From: Bacillus sp. AFS073361
GTDB lineage: Bacteria; Bacillota; Bacilli; Bacillales; Cytobacillaceae
DNA: 42,464 nt
Direction of reading: 5' to 3'
Assembly (NCBI RefSeq): GCF_002567005.1
Contig: NZ_NUZU01000030.1
Span: 1-42,464 of the forward strand
The first letter of the stretch is position 1. Each line of letters starts with the position of its first letter. The position numbers and the translations under genes were made by a program. Under the pieces are notes generated by a model. The model did not search any database and was not told the origin of the DNA. It worked only from the letters and a program-made list of their open reading frames with translations. Of the stretch, positions 24,109 to 34,263 are shown piece after piece.

Positions 24109-25395
24109 TTATTTAAGCTTAGAAAATGCAATTTCAGCCGCACGGATGGTTTTTTCAATATCCGCATCTGAATGCTCTGTAGATAAGAACAAGCCTTCAA
24201 ACTGGGATGGCGGTAAGAAAATTCCTTGTAGTGCCATCTCACGATAATATGCAGCGAAGAATTCCAAATTAGATGATTTTGCTACATCATAATTAATGAC
24301 TGCTTCATTCGTAAAGAAGAAGCCGATCATTGAACCTGCACGGTTAAATGTGATGGGAACATCATATTTTTCAGCTGCAGCCTTGAAACCTTTTTCCAAT
24401 AAATCACCCTTACGGATAAATTCCGCATAATGCTCTGGAGTTAATTGGCATAGAGTTTCATAACCTGCTGTCATTGCAAGTGGGTTACCAGAAAGGGTAC
24501 CCGCTTGATAAATTGGACCGCTTGGGGCAATCTGCTTCATGATTTCTGCTTTCCCGCCGTACGCTCCAACCGGAAGTCCACCGCCGATTACTTTACCAAG
24601 ACAAGTAATATCAGGAGTGATATTAAAATAGCCTTGGGCACAGTTATAACCCACACGGAAGCCAGTCATAACTTCATCAAAAATAAGCAATGAGCCGTTC
24701 GCTGACGTAATCTCACGGAGTCCTTCTAAGAATCCAGGAAGCGGCGGCACCAGCCCCATGTTCCCAGCAACAGGCTCAACAATGATACAGGCAATATCCT
24801 CACCATATTGTTCAAACGCATATTTTACGCCTTCAAGGTCATTGTAAGCGACTGTGATAGTATTTGAGGCTACCCCTTCGGGTACGCCTGGGCTGTCAGG
24901 TAAGCCTAGAGTAGCCACGCCCGAACCAGCCTTAATCAACAGGGAATCCCCGTGCCCATGGTAACAGCCTTCAAATTTCAAAATCTTATTACGTCCTGTA
25001 TACCCTCTTGCTAAGCGAAGTGCACTCATTGTTGCTTCTGTTCCTGATGATACCATCCGAATCACTTCGATGGATGGGACACGTTCAATCACAAGATTAG
25101 CTAGTTTATTCTCCATTAATGTTGGTGCACCGAAACTTGTTCCAAGTTCAGCAACCTTTTTCAAGCTTTCTACGACGCGGTCATTCGTATGACCGAGGAT
25201 GAGTGGTCCCCATGAAAGGACGTAGTCAATGTATTCATTGCCATCAATATCATAAATTTTTGACCCTTTGCCTCGTTCCATAAAAATCGGGTCCATATTT
25301 ACTGATTTAAACGCACGTACCGGACTATTTACACCACCTGGCATAATAGCTTGGGCTTCTTTAAATGCTTCTATCGACTTTGTATACGAACGCAT
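24109..25395 (-). CDS. hemL: Glutamate-1-semialdehyde 2,1-aminomutase
   Basis: PLP enzyme that converts glutamate-1-semialdehyde to 5-aminolevulinate, the second step of the C5 haem pathway. The start at 25395 ([29 protein letters not shown]) has AAGAGGGA upstream and gives 428 residues, the normal size. Visible are [20 protein letters not shown], the [14 protein letters not shown]-binding Asp motif, the PLP Lys in [17 protein letters not shown] and [13 protein letters not shown]. It is the last gene of the haem operon and follows hemB by 19 bases. Confidence 0.97.
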   Translation of the reverse strand: MRSYTKSIEAFKEAQAIMPGGVNSPVRAFKSVNMDPIFMERGKGSKIYDIDGNEYIDYVLSWGPLILGHTNDRVVESLKKVAELGTSFGAPTLMENKLANLVIERVPSIEVIRMVSSGTEATMSALRLARGYTGRNKILKFEGCYHGHGDSLLIKAGSGVATLGLPDSPGVPEGVASNTITVAYNDLEGVKYAFEQYGEDIACIIVEPVAGNMGLVPPLPGFLEGLREITSANGSLLIFDEVMTGFRVGYNCAQGYFNITPDITCLGKVIGGGLPVGAYGGKAEIMKQIAPSGPIYQAGTLSGNPLAMTAGYETLCQLTPEHYAEFIRKGDLLEKGFKAAAEKYDVPITFNRAGSMIGFFFTNEAVINYDVAKSSNLEFFAAYYREMALQGIFLPPSQFEGLFLSTEHSDADIEKTIRAAEIAFSKLK

Positions 25396-25414
25396 ACCGT
25401 TCCCTCTTTTCAAA

Positions 25415-26395
25415 TTATTGGTCTTCTCGTAACCAGCGAACCGCATCTTTTGCAGCATAAGTAATGATCAAGTCTGCACCCGCACGTTTCATGCCCATTA
25501 ACATTTCAAGCACGGTGTTTTTTTCATCAATCCAGCCGTTTTGTGCTGCCGCTTTAACCATTGCATATTCTCCGCTTACATTATAAATAACAATCGGTAA
25601 ATTAAAGGTATTTTTCATATCACGGACGATATCAAGGTATGGCATCCCTGGTTTCACGATTAAAAAGTCTGCCCCTTCAGCGACATCAGATTCTGCTTCT
25701 CTAAATGCCTCCAACCGGTTCGCAGGATCCATTTGATAAGTCTTCCGATCACCAAATTGCGGTGCACCCTCAGCTGCTTCACGGAAAGGACCGTAGAAAG
25801 CGGATGCGTATTTCACGGCATAAGACATAATTGGAATCTCCGTAAAGCCTGCTTCATCCAATCCTGCACGGATAGCTGCAACAAAGCCGTCCATCATGTT
25901 AGATGGGGCAATAATGTCTGCCCCTGCTTCTGCCTGCGCAATAGCTGTTTTTACAAGCAATTCAAGGGATTGATCGTTAAGAATCTTCTCCCCTTCTACC
26001 ACTCCACAATGACCGTGGCTTGTATATTCGCAAAGACAAGTATCTGCAACGACAATAATTTCAGGGAATTTTTCTTTGATAAAACGAGTAGCTACCTGAA
26101 CGATTCCATGGTCATGATAGGCCTGCTCACCGCATGCATCTTTCGTTTTTGGAATCCCGAAAAGCAGGACCGACTTAATTCCATGTGCGACGATATCTTC
26201 CATTTCTGCTTCTAAATGGTCCATCGAAACTTGGTAAACACCCGGCATGGATGACACTTCATTGCGGATATTTTCACCTTCATAAATAAAAAGTGGATAA
26301 ATGAAGTCCTCTGCTTTCAGATGATTTTCACGAACTAGTGAACGCATGCTCGCACTTGAGCGTAAGCGGCGATGACGTTTAAATTGAAGTTCCAT
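25415..26395 (-). CDS. hemB: Delta-aminolevulinic acid dehydratase (porphobilinogen synthase)
   Basis: Joins two 5-aminolevulinate molecules to porphobilinogen. The Cys-rich metal site [14 protein letters not shown] (about 121-134) shows the zinc-type enzyme; the catalytic lysines are in [16 protein letters not shown] and [15 protein letters not shown]. The N-terminus has the common [18 protein letters not shown] arm. 326 residues is standard. It lies between hemD (three bases away) and hemL. Confidence 0.97.
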   Translation of the reverse strand: MELQFKRHRRLRSSASMRSLVRENHLKAEDFIYPLFIYEGENIRNEVSSMPGVYQVSMDHLEAEMEDIVAHGIKSVLLFGIPKTKDACGEQAYHDHGIVQVATRFIKEKFPEIIVVADTCLCEYTSHGHCGVVEGEKILNDQSLELLVKTAIAQAEAGADIIAPSNMMDGFVAAIRAGLDEAGFTEIPIMSYAVKYASAFYGPFREAAEGAPQFGDRKTYQMDPANRLEAFREAESDVAEGADFLIVKPGMPYLDIVRDMKNTFNLPIVIYNVSGEYAMVKAAAQNGWIDEKNTVLEMLMGMKRAGADLIITYAAKDAVRWLREDQ

Positions 26396-26398
26396 TTA

Positions 26399-27181
26399 TT
26401 ATTCCTCCGTCTCTAAATAAGCAATAATGCTATTAATCATTTCTTTTACGGTGAACTCTTTGGGTGACGCATGGACGGTTAGTCCATAGTCGCGTAATTT
26501 TTTCTCTGTAACAGGCCCAATACAGCCAATAAGACAGTTACCTAACTGCTCATTCAGTCCATACTGCTTCACAACAGCCATTAAATGGTCAACTGTTGAT
26601 GGGCTTGTAAAGGTAAGGATATCGAGTTTGTGATCCGCTAGCATCCGTGCCAGCTTATCGCGGCTTTCATCGGGCAGGTATGTTTCGTAAATGACAACCT
26701 CATCCACACGTGCACCACGTTCAGTTAAGGTCCTGGCGATATACTCTCGGGCAAGATTTCCTTTCGGAAGAAGCACCCGTGCATCCCTATCCAATAATGG
26801 ACGAAATTCTTCCACGAACGTTTCTGCCACATAAGCGGACGGAACAAACTCAGGTGAGAATCCCATAGCTTCCAAAACCTCTGCTGTCTTTTTTCCAATC
26901 ACAGCGATTCTTGGAAACGACCCGCCTATCTCTCTTTTATTAAAAAAAGAAAAGAAGGTTTCTACTGTGACATTGCTAGTAAAAATAATCCAGTCATATG
27001 TATCAAGTGCCAATAATGAATGGTAAAGGCGTTGATTTTTTTCAATTGGACGAAAAGCAATAAGAGGGATTTCGATTGGAATCCCTCCGAACCTTTCAAC
27101 CAGCTGTGAAAAGGATTTTGCTTGATTTTCTCCTCTTGGAACAAGAACGGTTTTATCAAGCAAAGGTAACGTTTGGGTCAT
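26399..27181 (-). CDS. hemD: Uroporphyrinogen-III synthase
   Basis: Cyclises hydroxymethylbilane to uroporphyrinogen III with inversion of ring D. HemD is poorly conserved; support comes from the two-domain pattern: [30 protein letters not shown] at the start, [32 protein letters not shown] in domain 1 and [29 protein letters not shown] in domain 2. It overlaps hemC by four bases and precedes hemB. 260 residues is normal. Confidence 0.95.
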   Translation of the reverse strand: MTQTLPLLDKTVLVPRGENQAKSFSQLVERFGGIPIEIPLIAFRPIEKNQRLYHSLLALDTYDWIIFTSNVTVETFFSFFNKREIGGSFPRIAVIGKKTAEVLEAMGFSPEFVPSAYVAETFVEEFRPLLDRDARVLLPKGNLAREYIARTLTERGARVDEVVIYETYLPDESRDKLARMLADHKLDILTFTSPSTVDHLMAVVKQYGLNEQLGNCLIGCIGPVTEKKLRDYGLTVHASPKEFTVKEMINSIIAYLETEE

Positions 27182-28113
27182 AGACCCTCGAGCTCCCGTT
27201 TTACCTTCTCAATCAGGTCCTTACCACCTTTTTGAATTAACAGGTCGGCTGCCTGAATACCAAGTTCTTCTGGGTGATGACCTCTTACCTCTTCTTTAAT
27301 GATTTCATGTCCTTCCGGGGAAGCCACTAACACATTTAGGACGATTTCATCATTGTCTGCCACATAGGCGAAGCCGGCAATTGGTACCTGACACCCGCCC
27401 TCCATTTTTTGAAGGAAGGCCCGCTCGGCACGAACCGCTCTTTCTGTTTTCTTACAAGTGAATTTTTCGAAAAGTTCTAGAAGTTCTTTATCATCTTCAC
27501 GGCATTCAATCGATAAAGCCCCTTGACCCACAGCTGGAATACAAAGGTCCGCATCCAAAAATTCAGTAACTACGTCTGAAGCCCAGCCAAGGCGTGATAG
27601 GCCTGCAGCTGCTAGAATAATCGCATCGTATTCTTCCGTTTCTAATTTTGCTAATCTTGTATCTACGTTACCACGGATCCATTTAATCTCTAAATCTGGA
27701 CGTGCCACTAATAACTGAGCACTGCGGCGCAGGCTGCTTGTCCCGATAATCGCACCGGGTTTTAAATCTTTTAGCTTTACATGTCCTCTGGAGATGAGCG
27801 CATCACGGTGATCCTCACGGAATGGGATACAGCCAATTGTTAGTCCTTCTGGTAAAACAGCCGGCATGTCTTTCATACTATGCACGGCCATATCAATCTC
27901 TTTATCAAGCATAGCCTGCTCGATTTCTTTTACAAATAATCCTTTACCGCCAACTTTTGAAAGGGTAACATTTAGAATTTGATCCCCTTTCGTGACGATT
28001 TCTTTCACTTCAAATTCGAAACGTGGGTCCAACTTCTTCAATTGGTCCATCACCCAATTTGTTTGTGTTAAAGCCAGTTTGCTTCGTCTAGAACCTACAA
28101 TGATTTTTCTCAT
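27178..28113 (-). CDS. hemC: Porphobilinogen deaminase (hydroxymethylbilane synthase)
   Basis: Builds hydroxymethylbilane from four porphobilinogens on a covalently bound dipyrromethane cofactor. The start [19 protein letters not shown], the ExAxxD-type region [30 protein letters not shown] and the cofactor Cys in [13 protein letters not shown] are intact. 311 residues, standard. It lies 27 bases after hemX. Confidence 0.97.
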   Translation of the reverse strand: MRKIIVGSRRSKLALTQTNWVMDQLKKLDPRFEFEVKEIVTKGDQILNVTLSKVGGKGLFVKEIEQAMLDKEIDMAVHSMKDMPAVLPEGLTIGCIPFREDHRDALISRGHVKLKDLKPGAIIGTSSLRRSAQLLVARPDLEIKWIRGNVDTRLAKLETEEYDAIILAAAGLSRLGWASDVVTEFLDADLCIPAVGQGALSIECREDDKELLELFEKFTCKKTERAVRAERAFLQKMEGGCQVPIAGFAYVADNDEIVLNVLVASPEGHEIIKEEVRGHHPEELGIQAADLLIQKGGKDLIEKVKRELEGL

Positions 28114-28140
28114 GAATGTGCCTCCTGAGGTGGTTATGCC

Positions 28141-28974
28141 CTACGCATACCATAAATGAAAAGATGATAATCTACCAAATAAGAAAAAATTAATTAGGAC
28201 AATTAAAAATGCCGCAGTATTCCAAATGGCCAGTTTTCTGCCAGATAAATTTTTCATAATATGCAAATATAAAAGGATACTATAAGCTATTAATAACAGA
28301 AATGATCCAACGATTTTCATATCGTACCAAGGCATCCCGGGAACCTTAAGAAAGGCCCACTGCAGTCCTAAAATCAAACTTAGCAGCAGCATTGGCACAC
28401 CGATCACAGCCAATATGTAGGATGATTTTTCGAGTTTATCTAAGTCGGCAAGCCGGATGAGCCTTGTGCCCCATTTTTTCCTTTTTAATAAATCATATTG
28501 AAGCAAATATAATGATGAGAAAACAAAGGATAGGGAAAATGCACCATATGAAAGAATAGCCATCGTAATATGAATTAACAACAGTTCGGAAACAAGCTGC
28601 TTCGCCATGATATGCGAACTATATTGCATTGGGGCAAATGTATGAATCGCCATCACCGTAAAGCCAAGGATATTCGTGAAAAAAACGATAAAATCAACCC
28701 GTAATAAATGATTAATCACAATGGATAATGTAACCAATATCCACGCATAAAAATAAAGTCCCTCAAAAATCGTTAATACCGGGAATCTGCCTGTTTTATA
28801 CATATAGATTCCGAGAAAGACGGTTTGCAAAATCCATACAAACGCAAGTAACCAGAAAGCAATACGGTTTGCCTTCCGGTTATGATGTAGGAAATCGAAA
28901 AAATATAACAACACACTAAAGGCGTAAAGAACAACGGTTAATTCGTGAAGCCTTGTCATAAAGACATTAAACAT
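28141..28974 (-). CDS. hemX: HemX-like membrane protein (CcsA/CycK superfamily)
   Basis: 277 residues with about eight transmembrane helices and the CcsA-type features HHNRKANRIAFW, PVLTIFEGLYFYAW and LLIHITMAILSYGAFSLSFVFSSLYLLQ. In B. subtilis HemX lowers the amount of HemA (glutamyl-tRNA reductase); it may act as a haem-linked negative regulator. It sits directly between hemA and hemC, the fixed place in Bacillus. Confidence 0.93.
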   Translation of the reverse strand: MFNVFMTRLHELTVVLYAFSVLLYFFDFLHHNRKANRIAFWLLAFVWILQTVFLGIYMYKTGRFPVLTIFEGLYFYAWILVTLSIVINHLLRVDFIVFFTNILGFTVMAIHTFAPMQYSSHIMAKQLVSELLLIHITMAILSYGAFSLSFVFSSLYLLQYDLLKRKKWGTRLIRLADLDKLEKSSYILAVIGVPMLLLSLILGLQWAFLKVPGMPWYDMKIVGSFLLLIAYSILLYLHIMKNLSGRKLAIWNTAAFLIVLINFFLFGRLSSFHLWYA

Positions 28975-28986
28975 AGAAGGTACCCC

Positions 28987-30330
28987 TTATGACTGAAAGG
29001 AAGCCCGCGGTGTTGTAACCGGTATTTGATTGGTTTCGGCTGCTTTCGAATGTTGTTCTTGGACAAGCTCTTCAATATTAAAAATTTTCATGAATAATTC
29101 CATTGCCTGATTTGCGTCAGGTCGCGCAGCCAATTCTTTTGCTTGTAAGATCGGATCCTTTAAGAGCTGATTGATGATACTTTTGGTATGCTTATTTAAA
29201 ACTTTTAAGTCACGTTCTGTTAAATTTGGCAATTTCCTTTCCAAACTTACCATCGTTTCAGATTGAATCGCATGGGCTTTTTCTCTCAGTGCTGAGATGA
29301 CTGGTACTACTCCAAGCGTTCCAAGCCAATGCTTGAAATCCACGATTTCCTTTTCAATCATGAGCATGATTCGTTCTGCTGCTTTCTTACGCTCTTGCAA
29401 GTTGGCCTCGACAATTCCTTCTAAATCATCGATATCGTATAAAAAGACATTTTCAAGGTCACCAATTCTAGGATCTAAGTCGCGTGGTACAGCAATGTCC
29501 ACCATAAATAACGGCTTCCCTTTGCGTTTTTTCTCAATGCCGGCCATCATTTCTTTTGAAATAACAAAGTCCTTCGCACCAGTTGAACTGATCAGGATGT
29601 CAGCTTCCACCAATAATTTCTCTAATTCAGCCATTTTTCTCGCTTTACCGCTGAAACGATTCGCTAAATCAATTGCCTTTTCATAGGTTCGGTTAATTAC
29701 CGTAACTTGCTTCACGCCATTACCGTGAAGGTTTTGAGCAGCTAATTCTCCCATTTTTCCTGCTCCGAAAATTAACACATGTTTATTAGCAAGTGATCCA
29801 AAAATTTTCTTGGCCAATTCAACGGCTGCATAGCTGACAGAAACGGCATTGGCACCAATATCAGTTTCTGAATGAGCACGTTTGGCAAGGGTAATCGCTT
29901 GTTTAAACAAATGGTTAAATACAGTACCTGTCGTTGCTTCTTGCTGCGCCAACATAAAACTCGTACGAACCTGTCCAAGGATTTGTGTTTCTCCTAAAAC
30001 CATGGAATTAAGTCCGCAAGTCACGTTAAATAAATGATCAATCGCCCCATCATCTTCATACACAAATAAGAACGGAGAAAATTCTTTTTGTTCTAATCCG
30101 AACCATTCGGACAGAAATTCTTTAATATAATAGCGGCCAGTATGTAATTGGTCTACCACCGCATAAATTTCCGTACGATTACATGTAGACAAGATGATAT
30201 TTTCTAGGATGCTTTTTTTTGTATTGAGCTTTTTTATGGCATTTGCAAGGTCGGCTTCATCAAATGACAACCGCTCGCGTATTTCAACAGGGGCAGTTTT
30301 ATAGTTTATACCGATCACTAATGTATGCAT
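28987..30330 (-). CDS. hemA: Glutamyl-tRNA reductase
   Basis: First committed step of tetrapyrrole synthesis: NADPH-dependent reduction of Glu-tRNA to glutamate-1-semialdehyde. The start [23 protein letters not shown] at 30330 has GGGGGTG upstream; a TTG six codons earlier is unlikely. The catalytic Cys is in [24 protein letters not shown] and the NADP site [17 protein letters not shown] are present. About 447 residues. Head gene of the haem operon. Confidence 0.97.
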   Translation of the reverse strand: MHTLVIGINYKTAPVEIRERLSFDEADLANAIKKLNTKKSILENIILSTCNRTEIYAVVDQLHTGRYYIKEFLSEWFGLEQKEFSPFLFVYEDDGAIDHLFNVTCGLNSMVLGETQILGQVRTSFMLAQQEATTGTVFNHLFKQAITLAKRAHSETDIGANAVSVSYAAVELAKKIFGSLANKHVLIFGAGKMGELAAQNLHGNGVKQVTVINRTYEKAIDLANRFSGKARKMAELEKLLVEADILISSTGAKDFVISKEMMAGIEKKRKGKPLFMVDIAVPRDLDPRIGDLENVFLYDIDDLEGIVEANLQERKKAAERIMLMIEKEIVDFKHWLGTLGVVPVISALREKAHAIQSETMVSLERKLPNLTERDLKVLNKHTKSIINQLLKDPILQAKELAARPDANQAMELFMKIFNIEELVQEQHSKAAETNQIPVTTPRASFQS

Positions 30331-30365
30331 TTGTAAGGACACCCCCAATAGATATTACAACTTAG

Positions 30366-30380
30366 CTAGTATGATTATAT
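30366..30380 (-). promoter_or_regulatory. hemA -10 element overlapping a possible PerR box
   Basis: ATATAATCATACTAG on the minus strand contains TATAAT (30374-30379) and agrees at 10 of 14 informative positions with the PerR box TTATAATNATTATAA. The hemAXCDBL operon is PerR-repressed in B. subtilis. No good -35 is visible. The match is partial. Confidence 0.35.
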
Positions 30381-30605
30381 CATGAACAATTTCGACTTTT
30401 GCTCGTAAAATGTGAACAGAAAACGAAACTATATGTTAATATATTTAAGTAAAGCCGCTGATTAACAATCCACCTGGAACAGTTTAGCAGCGTTTCCTTT
30501 ATTTGCTTAATCATGATAAATATTTTTTTAATATACTTCCTTATGTACAGTATCAAAAAAATGGACAAGATTCAAGAGAACCTTACTGGAAGTGTGGTGT
30601 TTTTA

Positions 30606-31094
30606 ATGAAGAATCAACGAATTTTTCCTGGGATCATTCTCATCGGCTTTGGTGCTTACTTTCTGTTGCAGCAAACCGGCATAACTATTTTTCAACAATT
30701 TTTCACATGGCCGACACTACTGATTATTGTCGGAATTGCTTTTCTAGGTCAGGGGTATTCTGCACATGACTATGAGGCAATTCTTCCAGGAGTCATTATG
30801 GCTGGCTTTGGACTCCATTTTCATCTGGTCGGTAAGATGTCCTTTTGGCCAAGTAACACGATTGGAGTGCTAATATTAATTATTTCTGTAGGCTTTTTCC
30901 TGCGCTTTCAAAAGACGAATACTGGTCTATTTCAAGCATTCCTTTTTCTTATTTTAGCTGTTCTTCTCTTATTTTATGATAAAATTACAGCATATTTTGA
31001 TTTACTCCAAAACGGAATGAGTTTAGTGTGGAAGTTTTGGCCTGCCCTGCTTATTGTTATGGGTATTTATTTTTTACTGAAGAGAAAAAAATGA
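30606..31094 (+). CDS. LiaI/LiaF-like multi-pass membrane protein (DUF5668-type)
   Basis: 162 residues from the ATG at 30606, with repeated short hydrophobic hairpins (IFPGIILIGFGAYFLLQQTGI, WPTLLIIVGIAFLGQGY, ILPGVIMAGFGLHFHLVGK, WPSNTIGVLILIISVGFFLRFQK, WPALLIVMGIYFLL) in which WP-x-LLIIxG recurs, the pattern of the LiaI/LiaF transmembrane region. No C-terminal regulatory domain follows, so a direct LiaF role is not supported; function unknown. The frame is open further upstream (ATG at 30513), but the family-like sequence begins at MKNQRIFPG. It lies alone between hemA and ysxC on the plus strand. Confidence 0.7.
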   Translation: MKNQRIFPGIILIGFGAYFLLQQTGITIFQQFFTWPTLLIIVGIAFLGQGYSAHDYEAILPGVIMAGFGLHFHLVGKMSFWPSNTIGVLILIISVGFFLRFQKTNTGLFQAFLFLILAVLLLFYDKITAYFDLLQNGMSLVWKFWPALLIVMGIYFLLKRKK

Positions 31095-31126
31095 CGCCTG
31101 GCGCAAATGCCAGGCGTTTCTTTTTT
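31090..31126. terminator. Bidirectional terminator between the LiaI-like gene and ysxC
   Basis: ACGCCTGGC pairs with GCCAGGCGT (31094-31102 with 31109-31117), with T runs on both sides. Confidence 0.9.
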
Positions 31127-31706
31127 ACATATAGCTCTTTAGTGCTGACCATGCTTCATCTTTTCCAAGTCCAGTTTCAGAGGAGAAAAGAATCATTTGG
31201 TCATTTTTATCAAGGTCTAATGTCTCTCGGACAACTTTTAAATGCTTTTGCCATTTTCCCTTTGGAATCTTATCCGCCTTTGTTGCGATGATAATACAAG
31301 GGATCTCATAATGCTTTAAAAAATCATACATCATCACATCATCCTTTGATGGTGGATGTCTAAGGTCAACAATTTGCACAGCTGCTCTTAGTTGCTCGCG
31401 TGATGTAAAATAGGTTTCGATCATTTTCCCCCAGGCAGCACGCTCTGATTTAGACACTTTCGCGTAGCCGTAACCTGGAACATCCACAAAATGAAGCATT
31501 TCATTTATTAAGTAGAAATTAAGCGTTTGTGTTTTTCCTGGCTTGGAGGAAATTCTTGCCAGACCTTTTCGATTAAGCATTTTATTGATAAAAGAAGATT
31601 TACCAACATTGGATCGGCCAGCAAGTGCAAATTCAGGTAAATCTGTTTCTGGGTATTGTTCTGGCTTTACAGCACTGATGACAATTTCTGAACTAACTAC
31701 TTTCAT
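31125..31706 (-). CDS. ysxC: Ribosome biogenesis GTPase YsxC/EngB
   Basis: A TrmE-Era-EngA class GTPase for late 50S subunit assembly. G1 [10 protein letters not shown] (about 31-40), G3 DVPGYGYA and G4 ATKADKIPK are intact, with the usual [15 protein letters not shown] start. 193 residues is standard. Its ATG shares one base with the lonA stop (TAATG), so it is translated with lonA, as in B. subtilis. Confidence 0.96.
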   Translation of the reverse strand: MKVVSSEIVISAVKPEQYPETDLPEFALAGRSNVGKSSFINKMLNRKGLARISSKPGKTQTLNFYLINEMLHFVDVPGYGYAKVSKSERAAWGKMIETYFTSREQLRAAVQIVDLRHPPSKDDVMMYDFLKHYEIPCIIIATKADKIPKGKWQKHLKVVRETLDLDKNDQMILFSSETGLGKDEAWSALKSYM

Positions 31707-34030
31707 TATACTTCACCTTCTAAAAGGGCATGCCTCAAGACTTCATCCACATGGGAAACAAGGACAAAATCTAGTTCATTCCTTACGCTTTCTGGGATAT
31801 CATCAATATCCTTTTCATTATCTTTTGGAAGAATAATCTTCGTCAATCCGGCTCGATGGGCACTAAGGGTCTTTTCTTTCAAACCGCCAATCGGAAGGAC
31901 TCTTCCTCTTAATGTAATCTCTCCTGTCATCCCTACTTCACGGCGGATAGGTCTGCCGGACAATGCGGATACCAGTGCTGTTGCCATGGTGATCCCTGCT
32001 GATGGTCCATCCTTTGGAACAGCACCTTCAGGCACATGTATATGGATATCATATTTTTCATGGAAGTCTTCTTCAATCCCTAGTTCTTCCGCTTTTGAAC
32101 GGATATAACTAAACGCAGCTTGCGCGGATTCCTTCATAACATCGCCAAGCTTCCCAGTTAATACGAGTTTCCCTTTACCAGGAGCTAAAGATACTTCAAT
32201 CTGAAGTGTGTCTCCGCCTACGGTTGTATAAGCTAACCCCGTTGCTACTCCGACCTGATCTTCACTTTCTGCCATTCCATAATGGAATCTTGTTTTTCCT
32301 AAAAACTCTTCAATATTCTTGTCAGTAATGATGACGCGCTTCTTTTCACCGGAAACAATAATTTTTGCAGTCTTCCGGCAAAGAGTCGCCATCTGACGTT
32401 CTAAACTTCGAACGCCTGCTTCCCGTGTATAGTAACGAACGACTTTTAGAATCGCATCATCGCGGACTTGGAGAACTCCCTTGGAAAGACCATTTTCCTT
32501 CATTTGTTTTGGAAGCAAATGATCTCTACAAATATGAACCTTTTCAAGTTCTGTGTAGCCGGCAATTGTGATAATTTCCATTCTGTCTAATAATGGTCCA
32601 GGAATGGTTGATAGGTTGTTGGCTGTCGCGATAAACATGACCTTTGAAAGATCATAGGTTTCTTCTATATAATGATCGCTAAAATTACTATTTTGTTCAG
32701 GATCTAGAACTTCCAGCATGGCACTCGAAGGGTCCCCGCGGAAATCACTGGACATTTTATCAATTTCATCGAGTAAAAAGACAGGGTTAATGGTACCTGC
32801 TTTTTTCATTCCTTGGATGATTCGCCCTGGCATCGCCCCGACATAAGTCCTGCGATGGCCGCGGATCTCGGATTCATCACGTACTCCGCCAAGTGATACA
32901 CGAACAAAATGACGATTGAGCGACGACGCAATCGAACGAGCCAGGCTTGTTTTACCAACCCCTGGAGGCCCTGCTAGACAAAGGATTGGTCCTTTTAACG
33001 AGTTGGTCAGCTTTTGAACAGCCAAATATTCGAGGACACGTTCCTTTACCTTTTCAAGACCATAATGGTCCTGATTTAAGATTTTTTCAGCACGGTTAAT
33101 GTCAATGTCATCCTCCGTTTTATTCGACCAAGGGAGACTAATCAGCCAATCGATGTAATTTCGAATTACGGCACTTTCTGCTGAACTAGACGGAACCTTC
33201 TCATATCGATCTAGTTCCTTTTGTGCAGCTTTTAGCACATGTTCAGGCATGCCTGCTTGTTCAATTTTTTTCGTAAGCTCGGCAATTTCACCGGTTTTGC
33301 CCTCTTTATCGCCCAATTCCTTTTGTATCGCTTTCATTTGCTCACGTAAATAATACTCTTTTTGTGTCCGTTCCATCGAACGCTTGACACGCTGACCAAT
33401 CTTTTTCTCTAAATTTAAGACTTCTTTCTCATTATGAATGATATCAATTACTTTGTTTACTCTTTCTTTGATATCTGTCGTTTCCAGGATTTCCTGCTTT
33501 TCCTTCAACTTAATTGGTAAGTGGGAGGAAATGATATCTGCCATTCTGCCAGGCTCTTCAATATCTGCAACAGATGCATAGGTCTCTGCAGAAATTTTCT
33601 TCGATAATTTTATGTATTGTTCGAAATAGTCAAGCATGGTTCTCATTAGGGCTTGATCTTCGACATCCTTTGTCACTGGGTCATCATAGGTAATGATTGT
33701 CACCGCATAGTAGTCTTCTTCATCATGAAAGGAAGTGATTTCCCCACGGTTTAAACCTTCTACCAATACTCTTATCGTGCCGTTTGGCAGTTTAAGCATT
33801 TGTTTTACTTTTGTTAATGTACCTATCGTGTATAAATCCTCTTCAGAAGGGTCATCAATGGAAACTTCCTTCTGAGTGGTTAAGAAAATTAAATGGTCAT
33901 CTACCATTGCTTTTTCAAGTGCTTGTACTGATCTTTCACGTCCAACATCTAAATGCAGGACCATGGTTGGATAGACGAGCAATCCTCGAAGCGGCAGGAG
34001 GGGGACGATCAATTCGTTCTTTTTCGTCAA
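31706..34030 (-). CDS. lonA: ATP-dependent protease LonA
   Basis: A soluble hexameric protease. N-domain starts [31 protein letters not shown]+ module has Walker [15 protein letters not shown] and Walker [13 protein letters not shown]; the protease has the Ser in [18 protein letters not shown] and the Lys in [14 protein letters not shown]. The start is a TTG at 34030 with GGAGGTG seven bases upstream, not the ATG at 34048 that precedes the ribosome site. About 774 residues. Confidence 0.96.
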   Translation of the reverse strand: MTKKNELIVPLLPLRGLLVYPTMVLHLDVGRERSVQALEKAMVDDHLIFLTTQKEVSIDDPSEEDLYTIGTLTKVKQMLKLPNGTIRVLVEGLNRGEITSFHDEEDYYAVTIITYDDPVTKDVEDQALMRTMLDYFEQYIKLSKKISAETYASVADIEEPGRMADIISSHLPIKLKEKQEILETTDIKERVNKVIDIIHNEKEVLNLEKKIGQRVKRSMERTQKEYYLREQMKAIQKELGDKEGKTGEIAELTKKIEQAGMPEHVLKAAQKELDRYEKVPSSSAESAVIRNYIDWLISLPWSNKTEDDIDINRAEKILNQDHYGLEKVKERVLEYLAVQKLTNSLKGPILCLAGPPGVGKTSLARSIASSLNRHFVRVSLGGVRDESEIRGHRRTYVGAMPGRIIQGMKKAGTINPVFLLDEIDKMSSDFRGDPSSAMLEVLDPEQNSNFSDHYIEETYDLSKVMFIATANNLSTIPGPLLDRMEIITIAGYTELEKVHICRDHLLPKQMKENGLSKGVLQVRDDAILKVVRYYTREAGVRSLERQMATLCRKTAKIIVSGEKKRVIITDKNIEEFLGKTRFHYGMAESEDQVGVATGLAYTTVGGDTLQIEVSLAPGKGKLVLTGKLGDVMKESAQAAFSYIRSKAEELGIEEDFHEKYDIHIHVPEGAVPKDGPSAGITMATALVSALSGRPIRREVGMTGEITLRGRVLPIGGLKEKTLSAHRAGLTKIILPKDNEKDIDDIPESVRNELDFVLVSHVDEVLRHALLEGEV

Positions 34031-34090
34031 ATTACTGCACCTCCACATGCAAACAATTTTTCACTGCAAAATCAGAATGGTCTTTGTACA

Positions 34091-34119
34091 ATTCTATCCT
34101 ATTTATTTTTAAGTGTCTA
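34091..34119 (-). promoter_or_regulatory. Sigma-A promoter of lonA
   Basis: TAGACA (34114-34119, minus), 17 bases, TAGAAT (34091-34096, minus); each hexamer has one mismatch to consensus. It lies about 60 bases before the lonA start. Confidence 0.75.
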
Positions 34120-34214
34120 TTTTTAGAGAATGCAGGTGATTTTCTCTTTTCAGCATACGTTTATTTTCCCCAATCATTCCGAATTCTTTCTATAATGATG
34201 GGAGAAATCTTTTG

Positions 34215-34262
34215 ACAAAAAAAACTTCGGTTTGTCTGATGGGCCACAAACCGAAGTTTTTC
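34215..34262 (-). terminator. Terminator after lonB
   Basis: AAAACTTCGGTTTGT pairs perfectly with ACAAACCGAAGTTTT around a ten-base loop, followed on the minus strand by T8. It begins right at the lonB stop. Confidence 0.93.
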
Positions 34263-34263
34263 A

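Noticed and set aside
25733..26215. 160-codon plus-strand frame opposite hemB
   Set aside because: Shadow of the highly conserved hemB frame, no ribosome site, composition unlike a real protein.
30455..30495. Hairpin between hemA and the LiaI-like gene as a riboswitch or terminator
   Set aside because: CGCTGATTAAC and GTTTAGCAGCG pair with two mismatches around a 15-base loop and lack a T run; too weak to call.
34031..34200. CtsR operators before lonA
   Set aside because: No paired GGTCAAA heptads are present; only an ordinary sigma-A promoter is visible.
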